From the IMG/VR virus record IMGVR_UViG_3300035698_027840, positions 1 to 22,731 of that record: 22,731 bases of DNA; one strand, 5' to 3'. The notes under the pieces were generated by a model. The model was not told where the DNA came from. It ran no database searches and saw only the letters and a list, made by a program, of their open reading frames with translations. The translations under genes and the position numbers were made by a program. The number at the start of each line of letters is the position of its first letter. Positions within the stretch are counted from its first letter, which is position 1. This DNA is from a virus. Positions 14,807 to 21,701 of the stretch are shown piece after piece.

Positions 14807-14882
14807 GGACGAAAACTTTTACATACGTCCATGGGTTGGCGGATCCCGTTATACGCCCTAAATAGATGAGATTGCGAATCTC
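14807..14882 (-). other. Two hairpins in the capsid gene leader
   Basis: GAGATT-CGC-AATCTC (14868-14882) is a tight 6-bp hairpin. GGACG with CGTCC (14807-14811 and 14826-14830) encloses a 14-nt loop nearer to the capsid start. They lie downstream of the possible promoter and could influence translation or stability of the capsid message. Confidence 0.5.
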
Positions 14883-14897
14883 GGTGTACGCATAAAC

Positions 14898-14927
14898 ATA
14901 TTATCATAATATATATTTTATTTACAA
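14898..14927 (-). promoter_or_regulatory. Possible promoter for the capsid gene
   Basis: TTGTAA (14927-14922) is followed at 16-18 bp by overlapping -10-like boxes GATAAT and TAATAT in a very AT-rich stretch, about 135 bp before the capsid ATG. A separate promoter would fit the high demand for capsid protein. AT-richness makes chance matches likely. Confidence 0.35.
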
Positions 14928-14935
14928 GAATATTA

Positions 14936-15017
14936 CTTGGACGCGACCTAGAAGGAGAGGTACTAAATCTTAAAGACAGGTAAAGCTTCTAAACAAATCC
15001 TGTCTTTTGCGCCCAAG
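14936..15017 (-). ncRNA. Predicted three-way-junction RNA between scaffold and capsid genes
   Basis: Starting 7 nt after the scaffold stop, CTTGGGCGC (15017-15009) pairs fully (one G-U) with GCGTCCAAG (14944-14936). Inside this closing helix are AAAGACAGG with CCTGTCTTT (15007-14999 and 14980-14972, 18-nt loop) and a short ACCT with AGGT (14961-14958 and 14949-14946). The whole intergenic stretch 14765-15024 has no plausible gene. No typical U-tract follows the long hairpin, so it is not a simple terminator. It may be a structured leader, processing signal or regulatory RNA. Folding is by hand. Confidence 0.6.
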
Positions 15018-15024
15018 CAACTTT

Positions 15025-15765
15025 TTATGCACTTTTAGCAGCATCATTCATTTCTTTAAGCAACTGCTGCTTTAACTCATCAGTCAATCCATTAGCAAAG
15101 GCATTCGCGTAAGACAATGGAGAATCTCCTTGCTGCGGAGACATGCTGGTCAAAGGCTTTGGCTTAACAGTGTTCTTCTGTGCCAATTCTCTTTGTTGTT
15201 GAAAGTTGTCCTCTTTGTGTATACCTAATTTTTTAATCATTGTATACGCAGAAACCGCTTTACTATAAAGATCACTAGAAGAATTTATAGTTTGAGCAAG
15301 CTCTGGATAAGTACTCCTCAAAAGCTCAATGTTGTCTTTGCTCACTACATTGTCAAAATCTGAGTACTGCGCCTTAAGCTTGGATTCAACATTAAGACTG
15401 GCAGACTCTTTTTGAAAATTTTTTATTTGAGCTTCAAGTTTTTTAATGTGAGAAGAAACCTTTTTGAGATGCTTTCCCTCAGCAAGATCATCTTCTCCTA
15501 GGTCAATGTCATAATTTTCTTCAACTTGTGTGTCCTTGGATTTCTGCTTGTATTCATAAAGCGACTTAACCGCTTCATCACGTTCTCTTTCAATGCGATC
15601 TTTTGATTCTCTAAGTGATTTAAAATTCTTGCCCTGAGTGGTATCTTCTTTTTGCTCAACTTCATTATCTACTTCTGCAACTTCAGTCTCTACTTGAATA
15701 ACTTGCTCTTCTTTTGGTAAAGTCTCTTCTGATTCATTAACAACAATGTCTTTATTTTCTTCCAT
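15025..15765 (-). CDS. Capsid scaffolding protein
   Basis: Predicted 246 aa, ATG immediately after the previous stop, with AGGGAG upstream. It is acidic, helical and low in aromatics: a Glu/Val-rich N-terminus (EETLPKEEQVIQVETEVAEV), a coiled-coil middle (FKSLRESKDRIERERDEAVK, HIKKLEAQIKNFQKE), and a C-terminal helix (LTDELKQQLLKEMNDAAKSA). This composition and the place just before the major capsid gene are the hallmarks of podovirus scaffolding proteins, which guide procapsid assembly and then leave. A Pro/Ser spacer (KPKPLTSMSPQQGDSPLS) precedes the C-terminal helix, which probably binds the shell. Confidence 0.8.
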   Translation of the reverse strand: MEENKDIVVNESEETLPKEEQVIQVETEVAEVDNEVEQKEDTTQGKNFKSLRESKDRIERERDEAVKSLYEYKQKSKDTQVEENYDIDLGEDDLAEGKHLKKVSSHIKKLEAQIKNFQKESASLNVESKLKAQYSDFDNVVSKDNIELLRSTYPELAQTINSSSDLYSKAVSAYTMIKKLGIHKEDNFQQQRELAQKNTVKPKPLTSMSPQQGDSPLSYANAFANGLTDELKQQLLKEMNDAAKSA

Positions 15766-16266
15766 CTATACTCCCTTTTCTAATTCAATTGATTTTTCCT
15801 TTTCTCCATTCAGTTTCTTGCAAAGCTTATACAAAGTTCCATCAGCAAAATCTAGCACAAATTTTAACAAAACTCTTTCCTCTGATTTAACAATAAGAGC
15901 ATTTTGCTTAAACATAATACACGCATCCCTAGACGGAATTACCCATAAAAACTCTATATCACACGAAGACGAATGATAATGATAAACTACTTGATCATAG
16001 TCAGGAGATGGGCAAGTAAGACGACTAAAAAAGTAATTCCTAATGATATTAGGCATAAGTGGTTCTTTTTTTGTAATAACAATGATGAAAAAATCATCTT
16101 CTTTACCGTGCTTTTTAATACTATCTTTAATACAATCGGATATATTAGAATTATAATTAGTTAGACTCTCTCGCATTTGCTCAGTAGGTGTAACATTGCC
16201 AGGGTCTTTCGAAGAAAGCCTTATGGATGCACTACCAGCCGTTTCTTTAGGCTTTTTTGGTTTCAT
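15766..16266 (-). CDS. Unknown protein between portal and scaffold genes
   Basis: Predicted 166 aa; its stop directly abuts the scaffold start. The N-terminus is Lys/Ser-rich. A compact domain follows (DFFIIVITKKEPLMPNIIRN, then YFFSRLTCPSPDYDQVVYHY, CDIEFLWVIPSRDACIMFKQ), then a helix and a charged end. The pattern 'FLW.hP.R..C..h' is one I have seen in uncharacterised proteins at this place in phages with N4-gp56 capsids. No catalytic motif was assigned. A role in head assembly or portal incorporation is inferred from position only. Confidence 0.68.
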   Translation of the reverse strand: MKPKKPKETAGSASIRLSSKDPGNVTPTEQMRESLTNYNSNISDCIKDSIKKHGKEDDFFIIVITKKEPLMPNIIRNYFFSRLTCPSPDYDQVVYHYHSSSCDIEFLWVIPSRDACIMFKQNALIVKSEERVLLKFVLDFADGTLYKLCKKLNGEKEKSIELEKGV

Positions 16267-16429
16267 TTCTACCCTTAGTCTTTAGTGTTTTAACTACAGA
16301 CATTTTTCTTCTATGGATTTTTTTATTTTTAGAAACACCCTCTTCTTTTACCGCTCTAAATCCTACTACCGATTTAGAGAAAACACCCCCTAAACGAGAA
16401 AGAATCGTATAAAAAAACTCACATAACAC
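16247..16429 (-). CDS. Possible small basic protein (GTG start)
   Basis: Candidate of 60 aa. The frame is open further back to 16534, but that part would span the terminator at 16443-16479. Just after the terminator, AGGAG lies 8 nt before a GTG at 16429, giving MLCEFFYTILSRLGGVFSKS... and a very basic C-terminal half (SKNKKIHRRK). It overlaps the next gene by 20 nt. The fit of terminator, binding site and start is the main support. Coding status is uncertain. Confidence 0.4.
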   Translation of the reverse strand: MLCEFFYTILSRLGGVFSKSVVGFRAVKEEGVSKNKKIHRRKMSVVKTLKTKGRNETKKA

Positions 16430-16442
16430 AATATAGTCTCCT

Positions 16443-16479
16443 AAATAAAAATGGGGGATAGTGTCAGATCCATCCCCCA
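16443..16479 (-). terminator. Intrinsic terminator inside the head-gene operon
   Basis: On the minus strand TGGGGGAT pairs with ATCCCCCA (16479-16472 with 16459-16452) around a 12-nt loop and is followed by TTTTTATTT. It lies after the 35-aa gene and before the scaffold-side genes, so it probably lets only part of the portal-side transcripts continue. Confidence 0.85.
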
Positions 16480-16493
16480 AACAGAGAGCATAA

Positions 16494-16601
16494 TTATTTC
16501 TTTTTTGCTTTATCTTTTTTCGTTTTACCAGCACCCGAAATATTTAAAATCTTGTTAACTATCTTTTTAAACTTTTCACTGGTACGTGGCATTATAGGCA
16601 T
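16494..16601 (-). CDS. Very small Lys-rich protein
   Basis: Predicted 35 aa, starting MPIMPRTSEKFKKIVNKI and ending in a Lys-rich tail (TKKDKAKKK). AGGA lies about 8 nt upstream of the ATG at 16601. The gene begins 9 nt after the stop of the previous gene and is followed directly by a strong terminator, which supports a real gene end. Similar tiny basic proteins occur next to portal genes in phages of this type. Function unknown. Confidence 0.55.
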   Translation of the reverse strand: MPIMPRTSEKFKKIVNKILNISGAGKTKKDKAKKK

Positions 16602-16610
16602 TTAAATTTC

Positions 16611-16805
16611 CTATCTAGGTTTAGGTTTGTTTTCGCTAATCTCTTTGTCAATTGAACTAAGAGAATCACCATAATTTTCTTCTCCAAAGACCTTTTCTTT
16701 TGGATATGGTTTTATAATAACATTCTGTGGAAGATTAGCAGTTGCACTTCTGTCTTCCTTTATCATGCCATCATATTCTTCACCAGAATAATATCTTCTT
16801 GCCAT
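16611..16805 (-). CDS. Small conserved-looking phage protein next to the portal gene
   Basis: Predicted 64 aa, with a strong AAAGGAG site 8 nt before the ATG. The sequence MARRYYSGEEYDGMIKEDRS, then ATANLPQNVIIKPYPKEKVF, has a pattern I recall from small proteins encoded downstream of portal genes in many phages (RRYYS, a 'MI.ED.S..ANLPQ' core, then 'KPYP'). It is likely a head-assembly accessory; the function is not established. Confidence 0.72.
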   Translation of the reverse strand: MARRYYSGEEYDGMIKEDRSATANLPQNVIIKPYPKEKVFGEENYGDSLSSIDKEISENKPKPR

Positions 16806-16869
16806 TATAGGCTCCTTTCAATAAGTAGACAATGAGCGAAATTGCTCAAAACATACAACTCACCTCAAA

Positions 16870-18927
16870 CTATACGCCTCTATCTACAGAAACTTTTTTC
16901 ATAACTTTAGTAGGTAAAGCAACTGGGTCAGCTATAGCAGCTCCCGCTTCTTCCCCTTTAACAATCCTGTGCAAAGCAACAAGCTTCTCTAATTGGTTTA
17001 TATCTATGTCTTCTATCTCTTTAAGACTTCTTACTAAGTTAAGCACGCCCTGCTCTCTATCCTTAACCGCTTCAGCTCTACGCTCAACAGCAAGCGCTTT
17101 GTTTTCTTCTATACGGCTAATTCTTTCCATTCCAAGACCACGATCAGCTTGTGCTCTTGAATGAGCAAGATCTGTTCTGGCTTGTTGTTCTTGTATTTGA
17201 ACCTGAGCTTGTTGTTCTTGCATTTGTTGTTGTTGCTGCTGTTGCTGTTGCATTGCTTCTTTAAGTTCAGTTTTATTTTGTATCGTTGCAGAATCAAGAA
17301 TAAAATTATCAGGAATTTGAATACCTAGCTCTCTAAGCTGAAGAAGTTGAGCAAATTGCATTTGTTTCTGCGTAGTAGTATTAACTCCCTCTTCAACAGC
17401 AGCATCATATTTTCCAAACGCTTTATTATAAAATTGAGGCGAAGGCTCTTCTTCAGTAATCTTCTTAACTTTTCCAGGTGTAAAGTTATTCTGAATTATG
17501 TTTATCATCAATTTACCAAGTAACTTTTGAGACCGGTCAAGTTGATCAAAAAGCGACTGCAATGTTGTAAGCCCAGCACCCTGTCTAAGCATGGATAACA
17601 CTCCAGCCTTGTCATCAGTAGCCGAACCTAAAAGTTCTTCATTAACACCAGAGATTTCTTGAACCTCTTTCGCTAACATTTCTGAAATCTGAAGCATTGA
17701 AGGTGGTATCTGTGGTGGAAGTATTTGCTCAACGTCAGTCATCTGAGCATCCTCTTTCAACGCAAGTCCTCTTCCTTGCCCAGACATAAAAATATCCTTG
17801 GGATTAACTAAGGCATTCTCTTTATATTTAAACCCTGAATTTATTTGGGATTCAAGTATGTCTAACTCTATTGCTTTACGTCTGTTATAAAGATACTGGG
17901 CATCCCTTAATCCACGGACTACACCTTGTATACGCAAGGGAAAATGTTGTATCTGAGGAGAATAATACCCTAAAACAGGAACAAACGGATATTGATCTAT
18001 GCCAAGAGGATTGGCACCGTCGTACATAACCTTGCCTTGAACAACAATGGCAACCTTAACAGTTGGAATATCTTGCTCTACAAGCGTTACCTGTGGATAC
18101 ATGCTTAAGAATCGATTTAACTCTTCTTTTCTATCTACACTCCATTCAAATGATTCACCAGTTTCTGTGTCAATAAGCATCTTCTGAGACCTAAAATCAC
18201 GATAATAATACTCATCATAAGAAAAAAAAGTACTAATGTTGGATCCATTTGTATAATTTTCTGGCAAGAATTGAAACTTGTCATCATTAGCTAAAGATGG
18301 TTGCAAAAGATCTATCTCATCTTTTTTTCCAGGAAGTAAGGAGGACACCTCATTTCGTGTAAGAAAAGATCGCTTCCAAAGACCATTACAGTCAGACAAA
18401 TCTGCTTTCTTAAAAAATGGATCTATAAGAAAAGAATTATAAGAACAATTATCAACCTTTATAGTTCCCGAAATAGGATCATTTCGATAATCTACCCAAA
18501 CTTGAAGTAGATTCATGCCCGTTACAAGAGCTCCATGAAAACTTTCAGAAACCGTCTCTAAAATACCCTCTTGTTGAGCGCACCACACTAAGATTTTAGA
18601 AAATTGGTCCGCCGTAACTTGATCTCCATTTTCTACAGGCGAAACTATTGTAGATTTCCTAGTCCTTCTTTGATGCCCAGAAATCATGTTTGTAACACGT
18701 CTTATCCTATTAAAATTAAACTGCTTCTTAAAAGAATGTGACGTATTGTTATAAAGTTCTTGATATACTGATTGATCCCCGGACTCAAACCTGGTATCTA
18801 AATCCGCTTCAGACCAGAAAGATTGGTTAATAGATATGGATTCTCGATAGAAATTAGACATTTTTCCAAGGATATTCTTGTCCTTTTCTTCATACAGTTC
18901 TGGACCTACATCCGGAAATAAACTCAT
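16870..18927 (-). CDS. Portal protein, P22-like
   Basis: Predicted 685 aa, close to the size of the P22-type portal (about 725 aa). The portal forms the dodecameric ring through which DNA is packed and ejected. Visible hallmarks are FNFNRIRRVTNMISGHQRRT (early helix-strand part), LVTGMNLLQVWVDYR, YNSFLIDPFFKKADLSDCNG (wing/clip region), GVVRGLRDAQYLYNRRKAIE, and EVQEISGVNEELLGSATDDK leading into the tunnel helix. The C-terminal 130 residues are a Gln-rich coiled coil with a poly-Gln run near residue 556 and HSRAQADRGLGMERISRIEE, resembling the barrel of P22-like portals. It is co-directional with and downstream of the terminase genes. Confidence 0.9.
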   Translation of the reverse strand: MSLFPDVGPELYEEKDKNILGKMSNFYRESISINQSFWSEADLDTRFESGDQSVYQELYNNTSHSFKKQFNFNRIRRVTNMISGHQRRTRKSTIVSPVENGDQVTADQFSKILVWCAQQEGILETVSESFHGALVTGMNLLQVWVDYRNDPISGTIKVDNCSYNSFLIDPFFKKADLSDCNGLWKRSFLTRNEVSSLLPGKKDEIDLLQPSLANDDKFQFLPENYTNGSNISTFFSYDEYYYRDFRSQKMLIDTETGESFEWSVDRKEELNRFLSMYPQVTLVEQDIPTVKVAIVVQGKVMYDGANPLGIDQYPFVPVLGYYSPQIQHFPLRIQGVVRGLRDAQYLYNRRKAIELDILESQINSGFKYKENALVNPKDIFMSGQGRGLALKEDAQMTDVEQILPPQIPPSMLQISEMLAKEVQEISGVNEELLGSATDDKAGVLSMLRQGAGLTTLQSLFDQLDRSQKLLGKLMINIIQNNFTPGKVKKITEEEPSPQFYNKAFGKYDAAVEEGVNTTTQKQMQFAQLLQLRELGIQIPDNFILDSATIQNKTELKEAMQQQQQQQQQMQEQQAQVQIQEQQARTDLAHSRAQADRGLGMERISRIEENKALAVERRAEAVKDREQGVLNLVRSLKEIEDIDINQLEKLVALHRIVKGEEAGAAIADPVALPTKVMKKVSVDRGV

Positions 18928-18975
18928 CCTTTATCCTTTCAGCCTTAAATAAAATTCTCCTTTAAGAGCCAGAAA

Positions 18976-19275
18976 TTATGGAGCGAAATGCGTATTCACA
19001 GCATCCAATACTGTTTGAAATGCCACTTGTCCTAAGTTAGATTTAAAAGTAAGCCTTGGGTCATTGCTAAAAAAATCTCTCAAATTACAATTAACACTTG
19101 TTGTAATAAAATCAGAAACAGTATTTATATATTCAAAAAATCTTAAATACGTAACATCCCGAGCATATGTTGGCTCTGGAATACTTTGTGTGAATCTTAC
19201 TTCAACTAAGTTAGTATTACCAGCTACTACCGCCGGATCAAAGGAATAAATATATGCCTGTGTTACTACCGCCAT
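18976..19275 (-). CDS. Small protein of unknown function upstream of the portal gene
   Basis: Predicted 99 aa from the ATG at 19275, with GGAGG just upstream; an in-frame TTG farther back would include the binding site itself. The protein starts MAVVTQAYIYSFDPAVVAGN, has a beta-like N-terminal part (LVEVRFTQSIPEPTYARDVT) and a helical C-terminal part (FFEYINTVSDFITTSVNC, VAFQTVLDAVNTHF). No family was recognised. It is in the same direction as the portal gene with a 48-bp gap, so it is probably co-transcribed. Confidence 0.65.
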   Translation of the reverse strand: MAVVTQAYIYSFDPAVVAGNTNLVEVRFTQSIPEPTYARDVTYLRFFEYINTVSDFITTSVNCNLRDFFSNDPRLTFKSNLGQVAFQTVLDAVNTHFAP

Positions 19276-19314
19276 TCTTCCCTCCAATCTAATCTTAATT
19301 ATTACTACTAAATC

Positions 19315-19344
19315 AGTTTAATACGCTTCTTGGTCATGGGTCAA
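19315..19344 (-). promoter_or_regulatory. Possible promoter upstream of the portal-side genes
   Basis: TTGACC (19344-19339) and TAAACT (19320-19315) are 18 bp apart on the minus strand, 40 bp before the 99-aa gene. The -35 is good and the -10 weak. A promoter is expected here because a terminator lies upstream at 19892-19922. Confidence 0.35.
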
Positions 19345-19356
19345 TATTTAGATAAG

Positions 19357-19449
19357 TCATAAAAAATACTTACTAAATAACTTAGCAATAAAAACACACA
19401 CTAACGTACATAAAGTACATATTATTATAGATACCATACCATCAGACAC
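19357..19449 (-). CDS. Possible 30-aa membrane peptide (GTG start)
   Basis: AAAGGA lies 7 nt before a GTG at 19449 that opens a 30-codon frame: MSDGMVSIIICTLCTLVCVF then IAKLFSKYFL. Residues about 5-23 are hydrophobic and Cys-rich, enough for one membrane helix, and the end is basic. It fills most of the gap between two genes. The size makes chance likely; the good binding site is the main support. Confidence 0.35.
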   Translation of the reverse strand: MSDGMVSIIICTLCTLVCVFIAKLFSKYFL

Positions 19450-19473
19450 ATCGAATTCCTTTAATACAAAACA

Positions 19474-19806
19474 CTACCAATATCTGAAGCTTACCAAACT
19501 ACGATAGCACTCACTGCAGCAAGATCTAGGCTTTAAAGAAGTAAAAGCAGATCTTGTTTTTACCAACTCCTTACCACATCTACACCTACATAAAAACTCT
19601 AAAGCGTTGATGCTATCTTTCTTTTTAATGATTTTAACTACCGTCCATTGCCCTCGCTTATCACCTACCTCAATTGAACTAAGGTGTTGTCTTAAATCAA
19701 AAAGCTCACTCCCTCTTTCTCCATATTTTTCAATCGCATCTCCCAGCGTAGTCCCACGCGGATATATCCCAAGTTGTCTAAATATTTCAATACGTTTTTT
19801 TTCCAT
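19474..19806 (-). CDS. Zinc-ribbon protein, copy A
   Basis: Predicted 110 aa. The N-terminal half is helical (EIFRQLGIYPRGTTLGDAIE). The C-terminal half is a four-cysteine zinc ribbon: DKRGQWTVVKIIKKK, then CRCRCGKELVKTRSAFTSLK, then SCCSECYRS. This layout (G.W.V, CxCG, then CxxC) is common in small phage proteins and in the N-terminal part of some homing endonucleases. The gene at 21363-21668 has the same layout, so the two probably share ancestry and now flank the large terminase gene. No nuclease core is present, so it is probably a DNA- or RNA-binding protein or a relic of a mobile endonuclease. Confidence 0.7.
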   Translation of the reverse strand: MEKKRIEIFRQLGIYPRGTTLGDAIEKYGERGSELFDLRQHLSSIEVGDKRGQWTVVKIIKKKDSINALEFLCRCRCGKELVKTRSAFTSLKPRSCCSECYRSLVSFRYW

Positions 19807-19891
19807 AGTAGATACCCTAATGCGACCCCTAAGAGGGCAGCTAATAAATATTTAATACAACAAAAAAAAACCAAGATAAAAAACTCTAAAA

Positions 19892-19922
19892 TTTCGTGCG
19901 CCGTGTTACACCGCGCACGAAA
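19892..19922 (-). terminator. Strong hairpin terminator after the large terminase gene
   Basis: TTTCGTGCGC pairs with GCGCACGAAA (10 bp, G+C-rich) around a short loop that itself has three complementary pairs. On the minus strand it is followed by ATTTTAGAGTTTTTT; on the plus strand it runs into an A-tract. It ends the terminase transcription unit about 80 bp after the stop codon and may act in both directions. Confidence 0.82.
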
Positions 19923-19999
19923 AAACACCCATAAATCCAATCTTTTTTGCACAAGAAAAACGGAATAAGTTATTAAGTTATAAAGTTAATCTCGAGCTT

Positions 20000-21362
20000 T
20001 TAATACTTAGAAAAGCCATCATTAAAAAAACCAGGCAACTGTTGATTTCCAGACATAGCCTCTCTGTAGTTTTTATCTATGTCTTCAGCAGAAAGACCAT
20101 CTCTGGTTTTAGGCAAGGATAAACAAAGATACCTAAAGCTATCAGCAAAATTACTTGAAGAATCGTGAAGTGGTTTGCCACGATAAATCTTTCTCTTCGA
20201 GTCATACTCCTGTCTATAACTTTCTATAGCCTTTAAAAGAGGCTGAGCTTTTGTTTCATCAAGCCAAACCTTAGCAAATGTTGACCGACAAGCCTCTATC
20301 CCATCCTCAAGTGATAATTTAGGGGCAATAAGAAACCTTATTCCAAGTTGTCTGGCCTTTTCCAGCCGAGAAACCCCTGTACCCAATTCACGCACAGCAA
20401 TGTCGTGAGGAGCAAAATGCTTACCATAAGTATAATCAAGAGAACTAAGATACTTAATATAAAACTCAAGGCCCTGTGAAGTATTTTCATAACAATCAAT
20501 TATTCGTACCGTCGTTCCTATTGTTTGAAAGAATATGATCGATGTTGCATCCCTCATGCCGAGATCCCATGATGTGTGGACCTTAAATGCTGGCTCCCAT
20601 GGCACTGTAGTTATCTGACCGTTCAACCTCATTTTGTCCAAATAGCGTGAATAATAACTACCTTCTATACCAAGGTCAAACGACGTGAAATATTCCTGCA
20701 TGATAAGATCTTCAGACATCAGTCCCTCAGCCTTCTCTTTCTCTATCTGATGACGAGATATATGGCAGGTCTCATCGAGCGTTAGCTTATAACAAAACCA
20801 ATCAGGAGAGTTTTGTGCAATTTGATAAAGCTCATAAAGATGGTTTTGACGGCCACGTGGAGTAGACTCGAAAATCGCCCACCCACCGTTAGCCACCAGA
20901 ATTGGCCTTAAAAACTGGTAAGCCTTGGGATCTTGAATCGCATACTCTGAAAATACACAACCTCTTGGGTTAGTTCCGCAAATGCTATCAATATTTTCAC
21001 TTCCTATCAGCTGAATAAGCGATCCATTGGATAAGAAGACTTTCATTTCCTGAGAATTGGAAGAACTCACTAAAGTTGGAGGAATGAAATCCCTAAAACG
21101 CATGCCCTCATTTGTTATGGAATCCCATATAACCTTCTTAGCCTGAGAATAGGTTGGAAAGATGTAGTAATAGACTCCTACCTTGCGTAGAGCCTGGCGT
21201 ATTAATAGGTTCCAACAAACAATGTCTTTACCCAGCGCGTCGAGGCCAGATGGCCAGGACGCGCTTATATCCTTTATTTTCTATAGCATCAAAGATAGGT
21301 AACTGATATGTCCTGGGAACAAATTTGTTTAAGTATATTTTATTTTCTATGTCGGTTGCCAT
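20000..21362 (-). CDS. terL: Large terminase subunit (packaging ATPase and nuclease), read in two frames
   Basis: The ATG at 21362 directly follows the stop of the zinc-ribbon gene, with AGGGAAGG upstream. Frame 1 runs 44 codons to ...LAIWPRRAG and stops at TAA 21230-21228. Skipping one T (21230) continues as KDIVCWNLLIRQALRKVG... to the stop at 20000, giving 453 aa. The joined sequence RRAGKD is the Walker A motif of the packaging ATPase. GCVFSEYA (about residues 134-141) is Walker B with the catalytic Glu. The C-terminal half has HTSWDLGMRDATSIIFF and NFADSFRYL, with acidic residues of the RNase-H-like nuclease that cuts concatemers. No alternative start exists in the second frame before the ATG at 21103, which lies beyond the Walker A motif. 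The break is therefore a programmed +1 frameshift, a sequencing error or a disabling mutation. Confidence 0.9.
21227..21233 (-). other. terL: Frameshift site in terL (GGG TAA A)
   Basis: On the minus strand the zero-frame codons are GCT GGG TAA AGA. Moving one base forward at GGG gives GGT AAA GAC, which keeps glycine in the P site (GGG to GGT) and meets Lys-Asp of Walker A. A stop codon after a slippery codon is the layout of known +1 sites such as that of RF2, although no Shine-Dalgarno-like stimulator was seen just upstream. Confidence 0.6.
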
Positions 21363-21668
21363 TTAACAGCCTTCCCTAAAAAAAGGTCGTCTTTTATTCT
21401 TCTTACGAGCTAGTCGAAACGCTTTATCGATACAATATGAACACATAAGGTTTTTATTCTGTCTAATTTTTGAATATTTAAGAATGGCTTCTGTACCACA
21501 AGAGCATCTTGCCCTATACACCTTCCTCCCATTATCATCCCTATTCCTTTCAATTATTGTCCATTCCCCAATAACATCTCCAGGATAAAAATCAAAGGGG
21601 ATGCGTTTCTTAGCGTTACCTCTTTCTACACGCAAAACCTCCGAATCTAAAACAGTTACTCTTTTCAT
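21363..21668 (-). CDS. Zinc-ribbon protein, copy B
   Basis: Predicted 101 aa. The ATG overlaps a stop codon upstream (TAATG at 21670-21666), and its own TAA abuts the large terminase start. A basic N-terminus (MKRVTVLDSEVLRVERGNAK) precedes a zinc ribbon: GDVIGEWTIIERNRDDN, then ARCSCGTEAILKYSKIRQN, then MCSYCIDKAF, with a Lys/Arg-rich end (RLARKKNKRRPF). The cysteine spacing (CxCG, then CxxC) and the G.WTxI core match copy A at 19474-19806. The directly preceding stop belongs to a leftover small-terminase tail, so this gene may have arrived with a rearrangement between terS and terL. Function unknown; nucleic-acid binding is likely. Confidence 0.72.
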   Translation of the reverse strand: MKRVTVLDSEVLRVERGNAKKRIPFDFYPGDVIGEWTIIERNRDDNGRKVYRARCSCGTEAILKYSKIRQNKNLMCSYCIDKAFRLARKKNKRRPFFREGC

Positions 21669-21697
21669 TACTCATCCTTTTCCTTTAAGGGTGGAAC
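21668..21697 (-). pseudogene. Remnant of a small-terminase C-terminus
   Basis: Codons for VPPLKEKDE plus stop lie between the 112-aa gene and zinc-ribbon copy B. The intact small terminase ends VPSLKEEDE plus stop (22338-22309). The two 30-nt stretches differ at five positions, all transitions. The remnant's frame closes a few codons upstream, so no gene is intact here. It marks where a terS copy once ended. Confidence 0.65.
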
Positions 21698-21701
21698 ATC
21701 A

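Noticed and set aside
14972-15007. The 9-bp hairpin after the scaffold gene as a simple intrinsic terminator
   Set aside because: The loop is long (18 nt) and no U-tract follows on the minus strand, while the flanking 9-bp pairing fits a larger RNA structure better.
16430-16534. Extension of the basic 60-aa candidate back to 16534
   Set aside because: It would run through the strong terminator hairpin and into the 35-aa gene, without a binding site.
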